A DNA stretch of 64,000 bases. It comes from Streptomyces nojiriensis. Its GTDB lineage: Bacteria; Actinomycetota; Actinomycetes; Streptomycetales; Streptomycetaceae. A program made the translations under genes and the position numbers. The stretch is taken from contig NZ_CP071139.1 in assembly GCF_017639205.1 (NCBI RefSeq), forward strand, positions 7,439,501 to 7,503,500. Reading direction: 5' to 3'. The notes beneath the pieces are model-generated. The model was not told where the DNA came from. It saw nothing but the letters and a program-made list of their open reading frames with translations, and did not search any database. Shown in pieces: positions 19,542-28,507 of this stretch (its first letter is position 1; the number at the start of each line of letters is the position of its first letter).

Positions 19542-20280
19542 GCAGGTACGTGTCCATGATCCAGCCCTTGCGGGCGCGGGCCTCGGTACGCAGCTCCTCG
19601 ATCCGCCCGGCGACCTCCGCGAGCCTGCCCGAGACCAGGATCTCGTCCGGGGTGCCCACGTAGGCCCCCCAGTAGATGAAGAGGTCCTGGTCCAGGTGGG
19701 CGGTGAAGGCGTGCCGCGCGTCCAGCATCACCACCACGTCGTCGACGTCGTCCGGCCAGCCCGCGGCCAGCCGGCGGCCGGTGGTGATCTGGACCGGGCG
19801 CCCGACCCGGTTCAGGTTGGTCCGGTGGCGTGCCAGCAGCGCCGAGATGCTGCTGATACCGGGCACGACCTCGTGCTCGAAGGCCACCCGGCCGCGCTCC
19901 AGCACCTCGTCGAGGATCGCGAGCGTGGAGTCGTAGAGGGAGGGATCGCCCCAGACCAGGAACGCCCCGGTCTCGCCGTCCGCCAGGTCCTCCGCGATGA
20001 AGCGCTCGAAGAGCTCGGCCCGCGCGCTGCGCCAGCCGTCCACCGTCGGGGTGTAGTCGGCGGGCGTCCGGTCCCGGTCCGGATCGCGGCCCTCCACCAG
20101 CCGGTGGCCGGGGCGGGCGTGCGCGTCGAGCATCGCGCGCCGCAGCCCGGTCAGATCCGCCTTCTCCTCGCCCTTCTCCAGGATGAGGAATGCGTCCGCC
20201 GCGCCGATCGCCCTGACCGCCTGGAGGGTCAGATGGTCCGGGTCGCCCGCGCCTATGCCGATCACTGAGAACTTCTTCAC
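19528..20280 (-). CDS. cobF: Precorrin-6A synthase (deacetylating)
   Basis: An SAM-dependent methyltransferase of the tetrapyrrole methylase family (250 residues). It begins VKKFSVIGIGAGDPDHLTLQAVRAIGAADAFLI, the GIGPGDPxxLT motif of cobalamin methylases, and contains FLVWGDPSLYDSTLAIL and VVPGISSISALLARH. CobF methylates C-1 of precorrin-5 in aerobic B12 synthesis with loss of acetate. It is alone here, as the other cob genes are elsewhere. The start is GTG and it is divergent from lutA with an 18-base gap, so the two promoters must overlap the coding ends. Confidence 0.9.
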   Translation of the reverse strand: MKKFSVIGIGAGDPDHLTLQAVRAIGAADAFLILEKGEEKADLTGLRRAMLDAHARPGHRLVEGRDPDRDRTPADYTPTVDGWRSARAELFERFIAEDLADGETGAFLVWGDPSLYDSTLAILDEVLERGRVAFEHEVVPGISSISALLARHRTNLNRVGRPVQITTGRRLAAGWPDDVDDVVVMLDARHAFTAHLDQDLFIYWGAYVGTPDEILVSGRLAEVAGRIEELRTEARARKGWIMDTYLLRRG

Positions 20281-20298
20281 CGGGCTATTGTGCCCATC

Positions 20299-21054
20299 AT
20301 GCGAGCCGCCCTGTTCGTCACCTGCGTCACTGACGCGCTCTACCCGCGGACCGGCATCGCCGTCGTACGCCTCCTGGAGCGGCTCGGGGTCGGCGTGGAC
20401 TTCCCGGCGGCCCAGAGCTGCTGCGGGCAGCCGCAGTACAACACCGGCTACCGGTACGAGACCGAACCGCTGATGCGGCGCACCGCGCGGGCCTTCGCGG
20501 GACACGAGTACGTGGTCACCCCCTCCGGATCCTGCGCCGCGATGATCCGCGAGCACTACCCGCGCATCGGCCGGAAGGCGGCGGCCGAGGGGCGCGGAAG
20601 CGAGCTGGCCGAGGCGGCCGCCGCGCTCGCGCCGCGCGTGTACGAGCTGACCGAGTTCCTGGTCGACGTACTCGGGGTGACCGACGTCGGCGCGTACTTC
20701 CCGCACACCGTCACCTACCACCCCTCCTGTCACGGCCTGCGCGGCCTGGGGCTCGGGGACCGGCCGCGGCGGCTGCTGGCCGCGGTCAAGGGCCTGGACC
20801 TGGTCGAGCTGCCGGGCGCCGAGGAGTGCTGCGGCTTCGGCGGCACCTTCGCCGTCAAGAACCCGGACGTCTCGACCGCCATGGGCACCGACAAGATCAC
20901 GGCGGCGGCCGGGACCGGCGCCCAGGTGCTGTGCGGCGCCGACAACTCCTGCCTCGCCCACCTGGGCGGCCTGCTGCGCCGCGCGGACAGCCCGCTGCGG
21001 ACCCTGCACCTCGCCGAGATCCTGGCCGCGACCGAGGAGGAACCGCTGACGTGA
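20299..21054 (+). CDS. lutA: L-lactate oxidation iron-sulfur protein LutA
   Basis: First gene of lutABC, which oxidises L-lactate to pyruvate. It has two CCG-domain motifs (QSCCGQPQYNTGY and EECCGFGGTF) that bind Fe-S and are also found in glycolate oxidase and heterodisulfide reductase subunits. Length is 251 residues from ATG 20299; GTG at 20290 would add three residues and neither has a strong ribosome binding site. It overlaps lutB by the 4-base GTGA, so the three genes are translationally coupled. Confidence 0.92.
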   Translation: MRAALFVTCVTDALYPRTGIAVVRLLERLGVGVDFPAAQSCCGQPQYNTGYRYETEPLMRRTARAFAGHEYVVTPSGSCAAMIREHYPRIGRKAAAEGRGSELAEAAAALAPRVYELTEFLVDVLGVTDVGAYFPHTVTYHPSCHGLRGLGLGDRPRRLLAAVKGLDLVELPGAEECCGFGGTFAVKNPDVSTAMGTDKITAAAGTGAQVLCGADNSCLAHLGGLLRRADSPLRTLHLAEILAATEEEPLT

Positions 21055-22544
21055 CCGGTACCTACCTGGGCATGCCCGCCTTCCCCGCCTTCCCGGCCGC
21101 CGCGCGGGAGGCCGTACGGGACGAGGCGCTGCGCGCCAACCTCCGGCACGCCACGCACACCATCCGCGACAAACGCGCGCGGGCCGTCGCCGAACTCGCC
21201 GACTGGGACCGGCTGCGCGCCGCGGGCAAGGCCGTCAAGGACCACACCCTCCGCCACCTCGACCGCTACCTGCTGCAGCTGGAGGCGGCGGTCACGGCGG
21301 CCGGCGGCACCGTCCACTGGGCCGCCGACGCCGACGAGGCCAACCGGATCGTCACGGAGCTGGTCCGCGCGACCGGCGAGCGCGAGGTCGTCAAGGTCAA
21401 GTCCATGGCCACCCAGGAGATCGGGCTCAACGAGGCCCTGGAAGCCGCCGGGATCGCCGCGTACGAGACCGACCTCGCCGAACTCATCGTCCAGCTCGGC
21501 CACGACCGCCCCTCCCACATCCTGGTCCCGGCCATCCACCGCAACCGGGCCGAGATCCGCGACATCTTCCGCGCCGAGATGGCCGGCTGGGGCCGGCCGG
21601 CACCCGAACCGCTCGGCGACGACCCGCGGGAACTCGCCGAGGCGGCGCGCCTGCACCTGCGCGAGAAGTTCCTGCGCGCCAAGGTCGCCGTGTCCGGGGC
21701 CAACTTCATGGTCGCCGAGACCGGCACGATGGTCGTCCTGGAGTCCGAGGGGAACGGCCGGATGTGCCTGACCCTGCCCGAGACCCTGATCTCCGTCGTC
21801 GGCATCGAGAAGGTCGTCCCGACCTTCCGCGACCTGGAGATCTTCCTCCAGACCCTGCCGCGCTCCTCGACGGCCGAGCGGATGAACCCGTACACGACGA
21901 TGTGGACCGGGCTGGGCCCGTCAAGAGGGGCGGACGGCGACGGGCCCACCGCCTTCCACCTCGTCCTCCTCGACAACGGCCGCACCGACACCCTCGCCGA
22001 CGAGACCGGCCGCCAGGCCCTGCGCTGCATCCGCTGCTCCGCCTGCCTCAACGTCTGCCCGGTCTACGAACGCGCAGGCGGCCACGCCTACGGCTCCGTC
22101 TACCCGGGCCCCATCGGCGCGATCCTCAGCCCCCAACTCCGCGGCACCGGCAGCGCGATCGACGCCTCGCTGCCCTACGCGTCCACCCTGTGCGGAGCCT
22201 GCTACGAGGTCTGCCCGGTCGCCATCGACATCCCCGAGGTCCTCGTCCACCTCCGCGAACGGATCGCCCAGGGCGGCCCGGTGACCCGCGCCGGCGTCCG
22301 CGTCACACTCCGCCCCGCCGACGGCCACACCGCCGAACGGGCCGCCATGCGTGCCGCCCGGCTGCTCCTGGACCACCCCGGGGCCCTGCGCGCGGGGGAG
22401 CGCCTGCTCGCCAGGGCCCGGCGGCTGGCCCCCCGCCGGCTCCCCGGAGCCGGACGGGCCTGGACCGACAGCCGCGAACTGCCCACCGTGGCCGCGCAGT
22501 CCTTCCGCGACTGGTGGGCCCGGGAACGGAGCGACCCGCGATGA
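21051..22544 (+). CDS. lutB: Lactate utilisation protein LutB
   Basis: 497 residues: an LUD domain in the N-terminal two thirds (ETGTMVVLESEGNGRMCLTLPE) and a ferredoxin-like [4Fe-4S] pair near 325-390 (CIRCSACLNVCPVYERAGG and CGACYEVCPVAIDIPEVLV). It works with LutA and LutC as the lactate-oxidising complex. It starts with GTG in the 4-base overlap with lutA and ends in a 4-base overlap (ATGA) with lutC. Confidence 0.94.
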   Translation: MTGTYLGMPAFPAFPAAAREAVRDEALRANLRHATHTIRDKRARAVAELADWDRLRAAGKAVKDHTLRHLDRYLLQLEAAVTAAGGTVHWAADADEANRIVTELVRATGEREVVKVKSMATQEIGLNEALEAAGIAAYETDLAELIVQLGHDRPSHILVPAIHRNRAEIRDIFRAEMAGWGRPAPEPLGDDPRELAEAARLHLREKFLRAKVAVSGANFMVAETGTMVVLESEGNGRMCLTLPETLISVVGIEKVVPTFRDLEIFLQTLPRSSTAERMNPYTTMWTGLGPSRGADGDGPTAFHLVLLDNGRTDTLADETGRQALRCIRCSACLNVCPVYERAGGHAYGSVYPGPIGAILSPQLRGTGSAIDASLPYASTLCGACYEVCPVAIDIPEVLVHLRERIAQGGPVTRAGVRVTLRPADGHTAERAAMRAARLLLDHPGALRAGERLLARARRLAPRRLPGAGRAWTDSRELPTVAAQSFRDWWARERSDPR

Positions 22545-23173
22545 GCAGCAAGGACCGCATCCTGGGCCGGATCCGCCGGGCGCTGGACGACGCCGTCCCC
22601 GCCGCCGAGATCCCCCGCGACTACCTTCCCGTCCACGGCGCCCGCACCCCGGCGGAGCGGGTGGACCTGCTCGCGGCCCACCTCGCCGAGTACCGGGCCC
22701 TGGTCCACCGCACGCAGGAGGAGGCGCTGCCCGCGCTGCTGGCGCGGCTCCTGGAGGCGCGGGGCGCCCGGTCGGTGCTCGTCCCGCCCGGCCTGCCCCC
22801 GCACTGGCTCCCGGCCGGAGGCCCCACCCGCGTACCCGACCGGGCGGCCTCCACCCCGTACGAACTGGACCGGGTCGACAGCGTGGTCACCGGCTGCGCC
22901 CTGGCCGTCGCCGAGACCGGCACGATCGTCCTCGACGGCGGCCCCGGCCAGGGCCGGCGGCGCATCACCCTGATCCCGGACCACCACATCTGCGTGGTCC
23001 GGGTCCCGGACCAGGTGGTGGACTCCGTCCCGCAGGTCCTGCCGCTCCTCGACCCGGCCCGCCCGCTGACCTGGATCTCCGGCCCCTCCGCCACCAGCGA
23101 CATCGAACTCGACCGGGTGGAGGGCGTCCACGGCCCCCGCACCCTGGACGTGGTGCTCGTGGGCACACAATGA
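22541..23173 (+). CDS. lutC: Lactate utilisation protein LutC
   Basis: A 210-residue LUD-domain protein (ALAVAETGTIVLDGGPGQGRRRITLIPDHHICVV; IELDRVEGVHGPRTLDVVLV). Third subunit of the L-lactate oxidation system. The short N-terminal helix MSSKDRILGRIRRAL is typical. The next gene (VOC protein) starts only 4 bases after its stop, so that gene probably belongs to the same transcript. Confidence 0.93.
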   Translation: MSSKDRILGRIRRALDDAVPAAEIPRDYLPVHGARTPAERVDLLAAHLAEYRALVHRTQEEALPALLARLLEARGARSVLVPPGLPPHWLPAGGPTRVPDRAASTPYELDRVDSVVTGCALAVAETGTIVLDGGPGQGRRRITLIPDHHICVVRVPDQVVDSVPQVLPLLDPARPLTWISGPSATSDIELDRVEGVHGPRTLDVVLVGTQ

Positions 23174-23177
23174 GGGC

Positions 23178-23570
23178 ATGCCCTCGCACATCGCCCTCAC
23201 GGCCCTCCTCGTACACGACTACGACGAGGCCATCGACTTCTACACCCGTGCCCTCGGCTTCGACCTCGCCGAGGACACCGCCCGCCCGGACGGCTCCCGC
23301 TGGGTCGTGGTCCGCCCGCCCGGCGCCACCGAATCGGCGCTCCTCCTGGCCCGCGCCAAGGACGAGGCCCAGCGCTCCCGCGTCGGCGACCAGACGGGCG
23401 GCCGCGTCGGCCACTTCCTGTACACCGACGACTTCGCCCGCGACCACGCCCGGATGACCGCCGAGGGCGTCCGCTTCCTGGAGGAGCCCCGCCACGAGCC
23501 GTACGGCTCCGTCGCCGTCTTCGAAGACTTGTACGGCAACCGCTGGGACCTCCTCCAGCCCGCCGCCTAG
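23178..23570 (+). CDS. VOC-superfamily (glyoxalase-like) protein
   Basis: A 130-residue single-unit vicinal oxygen chelate protein: HIALTALLVHDYDEAIDFYTRALGFDLAEDT at the start, and RFLEEPRHEPYGSVAVFEDLYGNRWDLLQP at the end with the metal-ligand Glu and the YGN-WDL motif. It could be a glyoxalase, dioxygenase or antibiotic-binding protein; linkage to lutABC hints at a detoxification role in lactate/methylglyoxal metabolism, but this is inference. The 3' end overlaps the convergent DUF309 gene by 4 bases. Confidence 0.85.
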   Translation: MPSHIALTALLVHDYDEAIDFYTRALGFDLAEDTARPDGSRWVVVRPPGATESALLLARAKDEAQRSRVGDQTGGRVGHFLYTDDFARDHARMTAEGVRFLEEPRHEPYGSVAVFEDLYGNRWDLLQPAA

Positions 23571-24043
23571 GCAGGTCCCAGCCTCGGCGCCTCACGCGCG
23601 GCATCGACGGCCGGGCCGCCGTCCGCCACCCGGCCGGCCAGCTCCCCGGCCCACCGGACCAGGCCCGGCACGTCGACCCCGTACGGCCCCCCGTCCAGCC
23701 CCTCGATCCCCGCGGCCCCGCGCCGCAGCAGCCGCGCCCCGCCCACCGCGTTGCCGCGCGCGGCGTGCGTCAACCCGACGGCGAGCTGGGCGAGCCCCCG
23801 CCAGAGCGGGGCCGCGGCCTCGGGCCCGGACTTCCAGGCCTCCTCGAACACCTCGTGCGCGTGGAACGGCATCCCGGCGTCCAGCAGCCGCTGCGCCTCC
23901 CGCACGGTCTCGCCGGGGGAGCGCACCACCCCCTCGGGCTGCCGCTCCACCCCGGCCACCCCGTAGGCGAGCGGCCGCCCCAGCCCATCCCTCGGGCGCG
24001 CACTGCGCGCCCGCCCGTCGACGTCCCGATCCCGTGCGTTCAC
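23567..24043 (-). CDS. DUF309 protein
   Basis: About 158 residues carrying the DUF309 signature FHAHEVFEEAWKSGPEAAAPLWRGLAQLAVGLTHAARGN. DUF309 proteins are small helical proteins of unknown function. The start is one of two adjacent GTG codons (24046 or 24043), preceded by GGGGGAGG. The ORF can be extended to 24151 but would then run up to the tRNA gene, which is unlikely. Confidence 0.75.
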   Translation of the reverse strand: MNARDRDVDGRARSARPRDGLGRPLAYGVAGVERQPEGVVRSPGETVREAQRLLDAGMPFHAHEVFEEAWKSGPEAAAPLWRGLAQLAVGLTHAARGNAVGGARLLRRGAAGIEGLDGGPYGVDVPGLVRWAGELAGRVADGGPAVDAAREAPRLGPA

Positions 24044-24151
24044 CACCCCATCCTCCCCCTCGCCGATTACCCGTGCATGCACACCCCTCGGCGTGGGGTA
24101 ATGTTCTGCATGTGCCGCCGAGCAGGGGGAAACCCCAGGTCGCAGGCACAA

Positions 24152-24225
<74 letters not shown>

Positions 24226-24240
24226 CTTTTCGAAGTCGCA

Positions 24241-24289
24241 GATCAGGGGCCGTTTCAGAGCAATCTGAAACGGCCCCTTGATCATTTTT
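24241..24289 (+). terminator. Intrinsic terminator after tRNA-Pro
   Basis: A long stem (AGGGGCCGTTTCAGA/TCTGAAACGGCCCCT, extended by GATC pairs, loop GCAA) followed by TTTTT. Symmetrical enough to work in both directions, so it may also end the converging STAND gene transcript. Confidence 0.93.
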
Positions 24290-24325
24290 GAGGCGCCGGC
24301 CTCCCCGTACAGGCTTCGAGGCCGG

Positions 24326-27300
24326 TCACCGCCGGGCAGGCGATCCCGAGTCGGCTCCGAGTTGTTCGCGCGAGGCGTCGCGCCGTGTTTCCGCGTCGAG
24401 CGCCGCGCGGAGGCGATCCGCGTACGGCAGGTCTTCGTGCCGGGTCAGCCAGCCTGCTGCCAGGCGCGTCACCTGGACTCTCCGGCTCGGCGAGAGCGCC
24501 GGGAGAGCGAGCAGATCCTCGATGACCAGACCTACCTTCGGCCCCATGTCGTGCGCTTCGAGCCAGCTCAGGGCGCTGTCGACGGCGCGGGACCGCCGGT
24601 CCTCGTCGAGGGCCGGGTGGCGCAGGACACCGGAGAGCACGGAGCGGGACTTCATCGACCGGTCGGTGCTCAGGCGGTCGAGAGCGATGTCGATGCCGAT
24701 GCGTGCCTGCTCGACGGACAGGTCCGGGCGTGTCAGGAAGGAGGCGAGCACCGGGCGCTGCACCTTGCCCCCGTGGCAGGCGAGCCACCGCAGGCCGACG
24801 TCCGCGAGGGACCGTGCCTGATCGCGCGTCAGCCCGTCGAGCTGGCTGAGCATGACGGCCATGAGCACGTGGTCGTCCGGGTGTGCGAAGAGCGCGGCGC
24901 ATCCGAGCCGGACGGCACGCTGTAGCTGTGCGGACGACAGGTCCGGCACGCGCAGGAGGGAGCCCAGAACGGAACCGAACGACTCGTGCCCCGGGTGGCC
25001 CTCGAGCCACGGGAAGGCGAGCGTGACGGCGGTCCGGGCCTGGTCCTGCGTGAGTTCCTCGCAGTGGAGGAGCAGGCGAAGGAGCAGGGCCGGGGCGGAC
25101 TGGGCGTCAGGTTGCGACCTCAGCCGTTCCAGGAGAAGGGCCCCGGCGTCCGCCACGCTGTCGGCGGACAGCAACGTGCCCAGGACGCGGGAGCCTGCCG
25201 GGTGGTCGGCAGGCCCCTCGGCCGCCCACCAGCGGGCGACGGCGATCATCCTGGGACGCAGCTCCGGCGGGATCCCGTCCGTGGACAGGAGCCTTTGCAC
25301 GACCCGGCCCGTGCTCGGGTACACCTGTCCCGTCTCCAGCCAGTCCAGTGCGCTTCGGATCAATGCCGTGCGGTCCGGGTCCGCGAGGCGGTCGTCTTCG
25401 AGCAGGGCACACAGCTCCGGACCGACGTTCGAGCCCGGGCGCACATCGGAACGCAGCCACCCGAGGCCGTGGTCCACGAGCTTCCGGCGGGCGACCGCGT
25501 CGATGTCCGCACGCTGCAGGAACGCACGGATCACAGGTGCGACTCCGAGGGACCGGTACGGAGTGAGCCACGCCAGTACGCCCGCGACCACGCTCCCCAG
25601 TCGGTCCCCGGAGTGGTCCATGCCGAGCAGGCGTTTCAACAGCGCGGGCGTATGACGCCAGTCGGGCCGGGAAGACACCCAGGCGAGGGTGCAGTCGACC
25701 ACCAGGTCCTCGGTCCTCGGCGAAAGGCCGGGGCGCTCGATCAGTGCGAGCAGAAGATGCTCCGTGTCGGTCTGTCCGCCCCGGCGGACGAGCCATCCGA
25801 CCGAAGCCTCGACGAGGAACGCGGGAGCGGGATCCATACCTCGCAGGGCGGCGGTGAGGAACGGCTGCGCGATGTGGTCGGCCTCGGCGCGGGAGAGCCA
25901 GGGAGCGACCAGCGTGTTCCACACGGAGCGGTCGAACCCCTGCCAGGGCCGGCTCGTCACCATCGTCAGCAGCGCCCGGCCGCCGTCGTCACCGGCGCCC
26001 GCCAAGAGGCGGCCGAGCGGTTCCACCCGGGCCGTGAGCCATTCCCCGCAAAAGCGTTCCAGGGCAGCGATCCGATGGGCGGGGCCGAGCGCTCCCATGT
26101 CGACGGCCAGCCGTCGGAGATGGCCGGTGAACACGGAGAACGTACGCGCATGCTGCGTGAACGCCGCAAAGAGCGCACCGGCCGCGGCTGCGTCGATGCT
26201 CCAACCGGGAGCAGGCATCAGCGACTGCAGCAGGAGTTCGTCGATGACGATGTCGTGCACCACGACCAGCTGACCGCCCACCTCGTCGAGCCACCCAAGA
26301 GAGATCAGCGTGTCGACGACGCGCCGCCCTCCGAACGGAACGGCCAGCCCGCCGGCCACCGTGAGGAACGTGTCGACGGCCTGTTCGACGACCATTCGGG
26401 ACTGAGGGCTCGCCGCGACCGCCACGGTGAAGGCCAGCTGCTCGATGGCAGGGGTGGTGATGCCCAGGGGGGAGGGGCTGAGCGTGGGGCTCGTGGCGAG
26501 CGCGTCCCGGCGCATGCCCTCGCGCAGCCAGTCCAGCAGCTCGCCGGGCCGGACCGTTGCCGCCACCCCCGGTGCGTGCTGGGCCAGCCCCTGCTCCTCG
26601 ATCGCCCGCGCGATCAACAGCGCGATCACCGGACGCCGCCCGCAGATCCGGGACAACGCCTCGTTCCCCCATCGGCGCACGGTGTCAGGTGCCGCGTGGC
26701 GGACCACCTGGTCGATGATCGCGGACTGGTGTGGCCAGTCCTCTCGTACGTAGATCTCGTCGAGCACCCGGCTGCTGCCACGGAGCTGAACCGCGTACAG
26801 GGATCCGGGACGCACGGAGGCCAGGCACGCCACGGTCACGCCACGTCGCTTGGCCTCGGGGATCAGCACTTCGGCGAGGACGCGCAGGTCGACCTGTGAG
26901 CAGGCGTCGAGGTAGTCGAGTATCAGCAGCACCCGTCGGCGGGCGCACGAGAAGACGGATGCGGCCACGTCGTCGACCGTCACGGCGCTGTCGGGCTGGA
27001 CGTGCAGGACGTGCCAGCCCGCGCGGTCCGCCCGGTGCGCGACCTCGAAGCACGTCCGCGTTTTGCCCGAACCGGCTGGTCCGACCAGCAGTGCCCCTCG
27101 TGAACGGCCAGAGCTCAGCCGGGCGAACAGGTGGTCCGGATGCGAGGTGTGGTCCATCCCGGGATGGATGAAGGGCAGGTGCTCCTCGTCGAGAAAGCTG
27201 CGCCGTCCGAGCAGGCGCCGCATGACTTCGGCGTGCGTGCGTACGCGGCCGCGCACGGCCGGGTCGAACGCCGTCGGCGCGATGTCCTCCGGTGGCACGG

Positions 27301-27967
27301 GCTCCACCCCGTGCTCGGCCAGCAGGCGCACGAATTCAGGATCTCGGGACACCTGGGAGAGGTCGGTCGCGGTGAGGCTCGCCGCGCCGGATGGAACGTG
27401 GTGGCTCGTGCACACGCCGACGAGAACGCCGTCTTGCGTGATGACCCCTGCCCCGGACACCCCCTCCCAGGGAGATCCGCTTGACTCCAGCGGCGGCGCA
27501 GGGCTGCTGAGGGACAGCTCCATCTCGTGGCTCCCCAGGAAGGAGCCCAGAAGGATCGCCCCGGTCAACTGACGGGCTTTCGGCACGTCCTGAAGCGACG
27601 CATGGTCGGGGAACCCGATCGCGGTGAACGGTACCGACTCCACGGTTCGGGGCAGGACGCCCCACCGGGCGGGAGGGATGACGGGCCCGCCCTCCCCGAG
27701 AACCAGGAGGGCGAGGTCCACCTCGTCGATCCGGTGCCGCAGCACCGCGGTGACCTGAAGCCTCTGCGTGGACCGCCCTGGAAGTCTCACCTCATGGCCG
27801 TCACCGGGCCGGGTGAAGCCGTGGCCGGCGCAGATGGCCAGTCGTGAGGCGAGCATGAATCCGGAAGAAGCGAATCGAGGGACACCGTCGGATCCGCGCC
27901 GCACCACCATGGCCACACGTTCCAGGGGCTGTTGCACGGCGATCAGATCAGCCACAGCCGACGCCAC
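24326..27967 (-). CDS. Trypsin-like protease fused to a STAND NTPase with C-terminal repeats
   Basis: A 1213-residue, three-part protein. Residues 1-220 form a trypsin-like serine protease with a plausible triad: H49 (LAICAGHGF), D84 (DEVDLALLVL) and S171 (EGVSGAGVI). Residues about 240-650 form a STAND-type NTPase with Walker A GPAGSGKT (296-303) and Walker B LLILDYLD (347-354). From about 700 on there are roughly 13 repeats of about 37 residues with the pattern AlxWLxxxx...VLxxLLxxxdLs..q, probably a helical sensor. Such protease-NTPase fusions belong to the actinobacterial NTP-dependent conflict systems described by the Aravind group. The most likely role is a switch that turns on proteolysis after ligand or phage sensing. 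The start is GTG 27967, though GTG 27955 has better ribosome binding site spacing. Cotranscribed with trypco2, 27 bases upstream. Confidence 0.85.
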   Translation of the reverse strand: MASAVADLIAVQQPLERVAMVVRRGSDGVPRFASSGFMLASRLAICAGHGFTRPGDGHEVRLPGRSTQRLQVTAVLRHRIDEVDLALLVLGEGGPVIPPARWGVLPRTVESVPFTAIGFPDHASLQDVPKARQLTGAILLGSFLGSHEMELSLSSPAPPLESSGSPWEGVSGAGVITQDGVLVGVCTSHHVPSGAASLTATDLSQVSRDPEFVRLLAEHGVEPVPPEDIAPTAFDPAVRGRVRTHAEVMRRLLGRRSFLDEEHLPFIHPGMDHTSHPDHLFARLSSGRSRGALLVGPAGSGKTRTCFEVAHRADRAGWHVLHVQPDSAVTVDDVAASVFSCARRRVLLILDYLDACSQVDLRVLAEVLIPEAKRRGVTVACLASVRPGSLYAVQLRGSSRVLDEIYVREDWPHQSAIIDQVVRHAAPDTVRRWGNEALSRICGRRPVIALLIARAIEEQGLAQHAPGVAATVRPGELLDWLREGMRRDALATSPTLSPSPLGITTPAIEQLAFTVAVAASPQSRMVVEQAVDTFLTVAGGLAVPFGGRRVVDTLISLGWLDEVGGQLVVVHDIVIDELLLQSLMPAPGWSIDAAAAGALFAAFTQHARTFSVFTGHLRRLAVDMGALGPAHRIAALERFCGEWLTARVEPLGRLLAGAGDDGGRALLTMVTSRPWQGFDRSVWNTLVAPWLSRAEADHIAQPFLTAALRGMDPAPAFLVEASVGWLVRRGGQTDTEHLLLALIERPGLSPRTEDLVVDCTLAWVSSRPDWRHTPALLKRLLGMDHSGDRLGSVVAGVLAWLTPYRSLGVAPVIRAFLQRADIDAVARRKLVDHGLGWLRSDVRPGSNVGPELCALLEDDRLADPDRTALIRSALDWLETGQVYPSTGRVVQRLLSTDGIPPELRPRMIAVARWWAAEGPADHPAGSRVLGTLLSADSVADAGALLLERLRSQPDAQSAPALLLRLLLHCEELTQDQARTAVTLAFPWLEGHPGHESFGSVLGSLLRVPDLSSAQLQRAVRLGCAALFAHPDDHVLMAVMLSQLDGLTRDQARSLADVGLRWLACHGGKVQRPVLASFLTRPDLSVEQARIGIDIALDRLSTDRSMKSRSVLSGVLRHPALDEDRRSRAVDSALSWLEAHDMGPKVGLVIEDLLALPALSPSRRVQVTRLAAGWLTRHEDLPYADRLRAALDAETRRDASREQLGADSGSPARR

Positions 27968-27994
27968 TCCCGGAGGACCGACTCATCCACGAGG

Positions 27995-28297
27995 TCAGTC
28001 CTCCAGAACGGCTCCACGCCCCGAAGCCGTCAGGACGGAGCCGCCGTTGGCCGTCTCGGCCGAGAGTTCCAAAGACACGGTGTGCGTGGCGGAGACACCC
28101 CCGGTCGCCTTACCGCCGGCCGACAGCACCCAGAACTTGACCCCGCCCTGCGCCTCTGCCGATGCCGTCACCGCGACCTGTACGTCCAGCTTCACCGACT
28201 GCACTCGAAGCCGGACCGGTTGACCCTCGGCGTCCGCCATCGCCTGCGCCAACTCACCACGCAGCGCCTTGATTGTCTCCGCCAGGCCGATCTCCAC
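27995..28297 (-). CDS. Trypsin-co-occurring domain 2 (trypco2) protein
   Basis: A 100-residue protein beginning with an amphipathic helix (MEIGLAETIKALRGELAQAMADAEGQ) followed by a beta-rich part (RLRVQSVKLDVQVAVT, GVKFWVLSAGGKAT, THTVSLELSAE). This is the pattern of the trypco2 domain, which is named for its association with trypsin-like proteases in the same conflict systems. It precedes the protease-STAND gene in the same operon. It may be the regulator or recruiter of the protease; its mechanism is not known. The start is GTG with AAGAGGGGG ahead. Confidence 0.82.
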   Translation of the reverse strand: MEIGLAETIKALRGELAQAMADAEGQPVRLRVQSVKLDVQVAVTASAEAQGGVKFWVLSAGGKATGGVSATHTVSLELSAETANGGSVLTASGRGAVLED

Positions 28298-28507
28298 GAG
28301 TCCCCCTCTTCCGGACCGCTGCCGCCGCCATCGTGCCTGTGCGGTGATGGTGGCGGAGACGGCCTACGTGATCACCGAATCATGGTAAGCGGTCGAGCCG
28401 GGGATGTTTGGGGTCTGCTTCGATGCGGTCTGCATCCGGCTGCTGCTGTGGATCCGCATGGGACACGGGCCGGTGTTGTCGCGCTGGCGGGCCGTGTGGC
28501 GTTCGCG

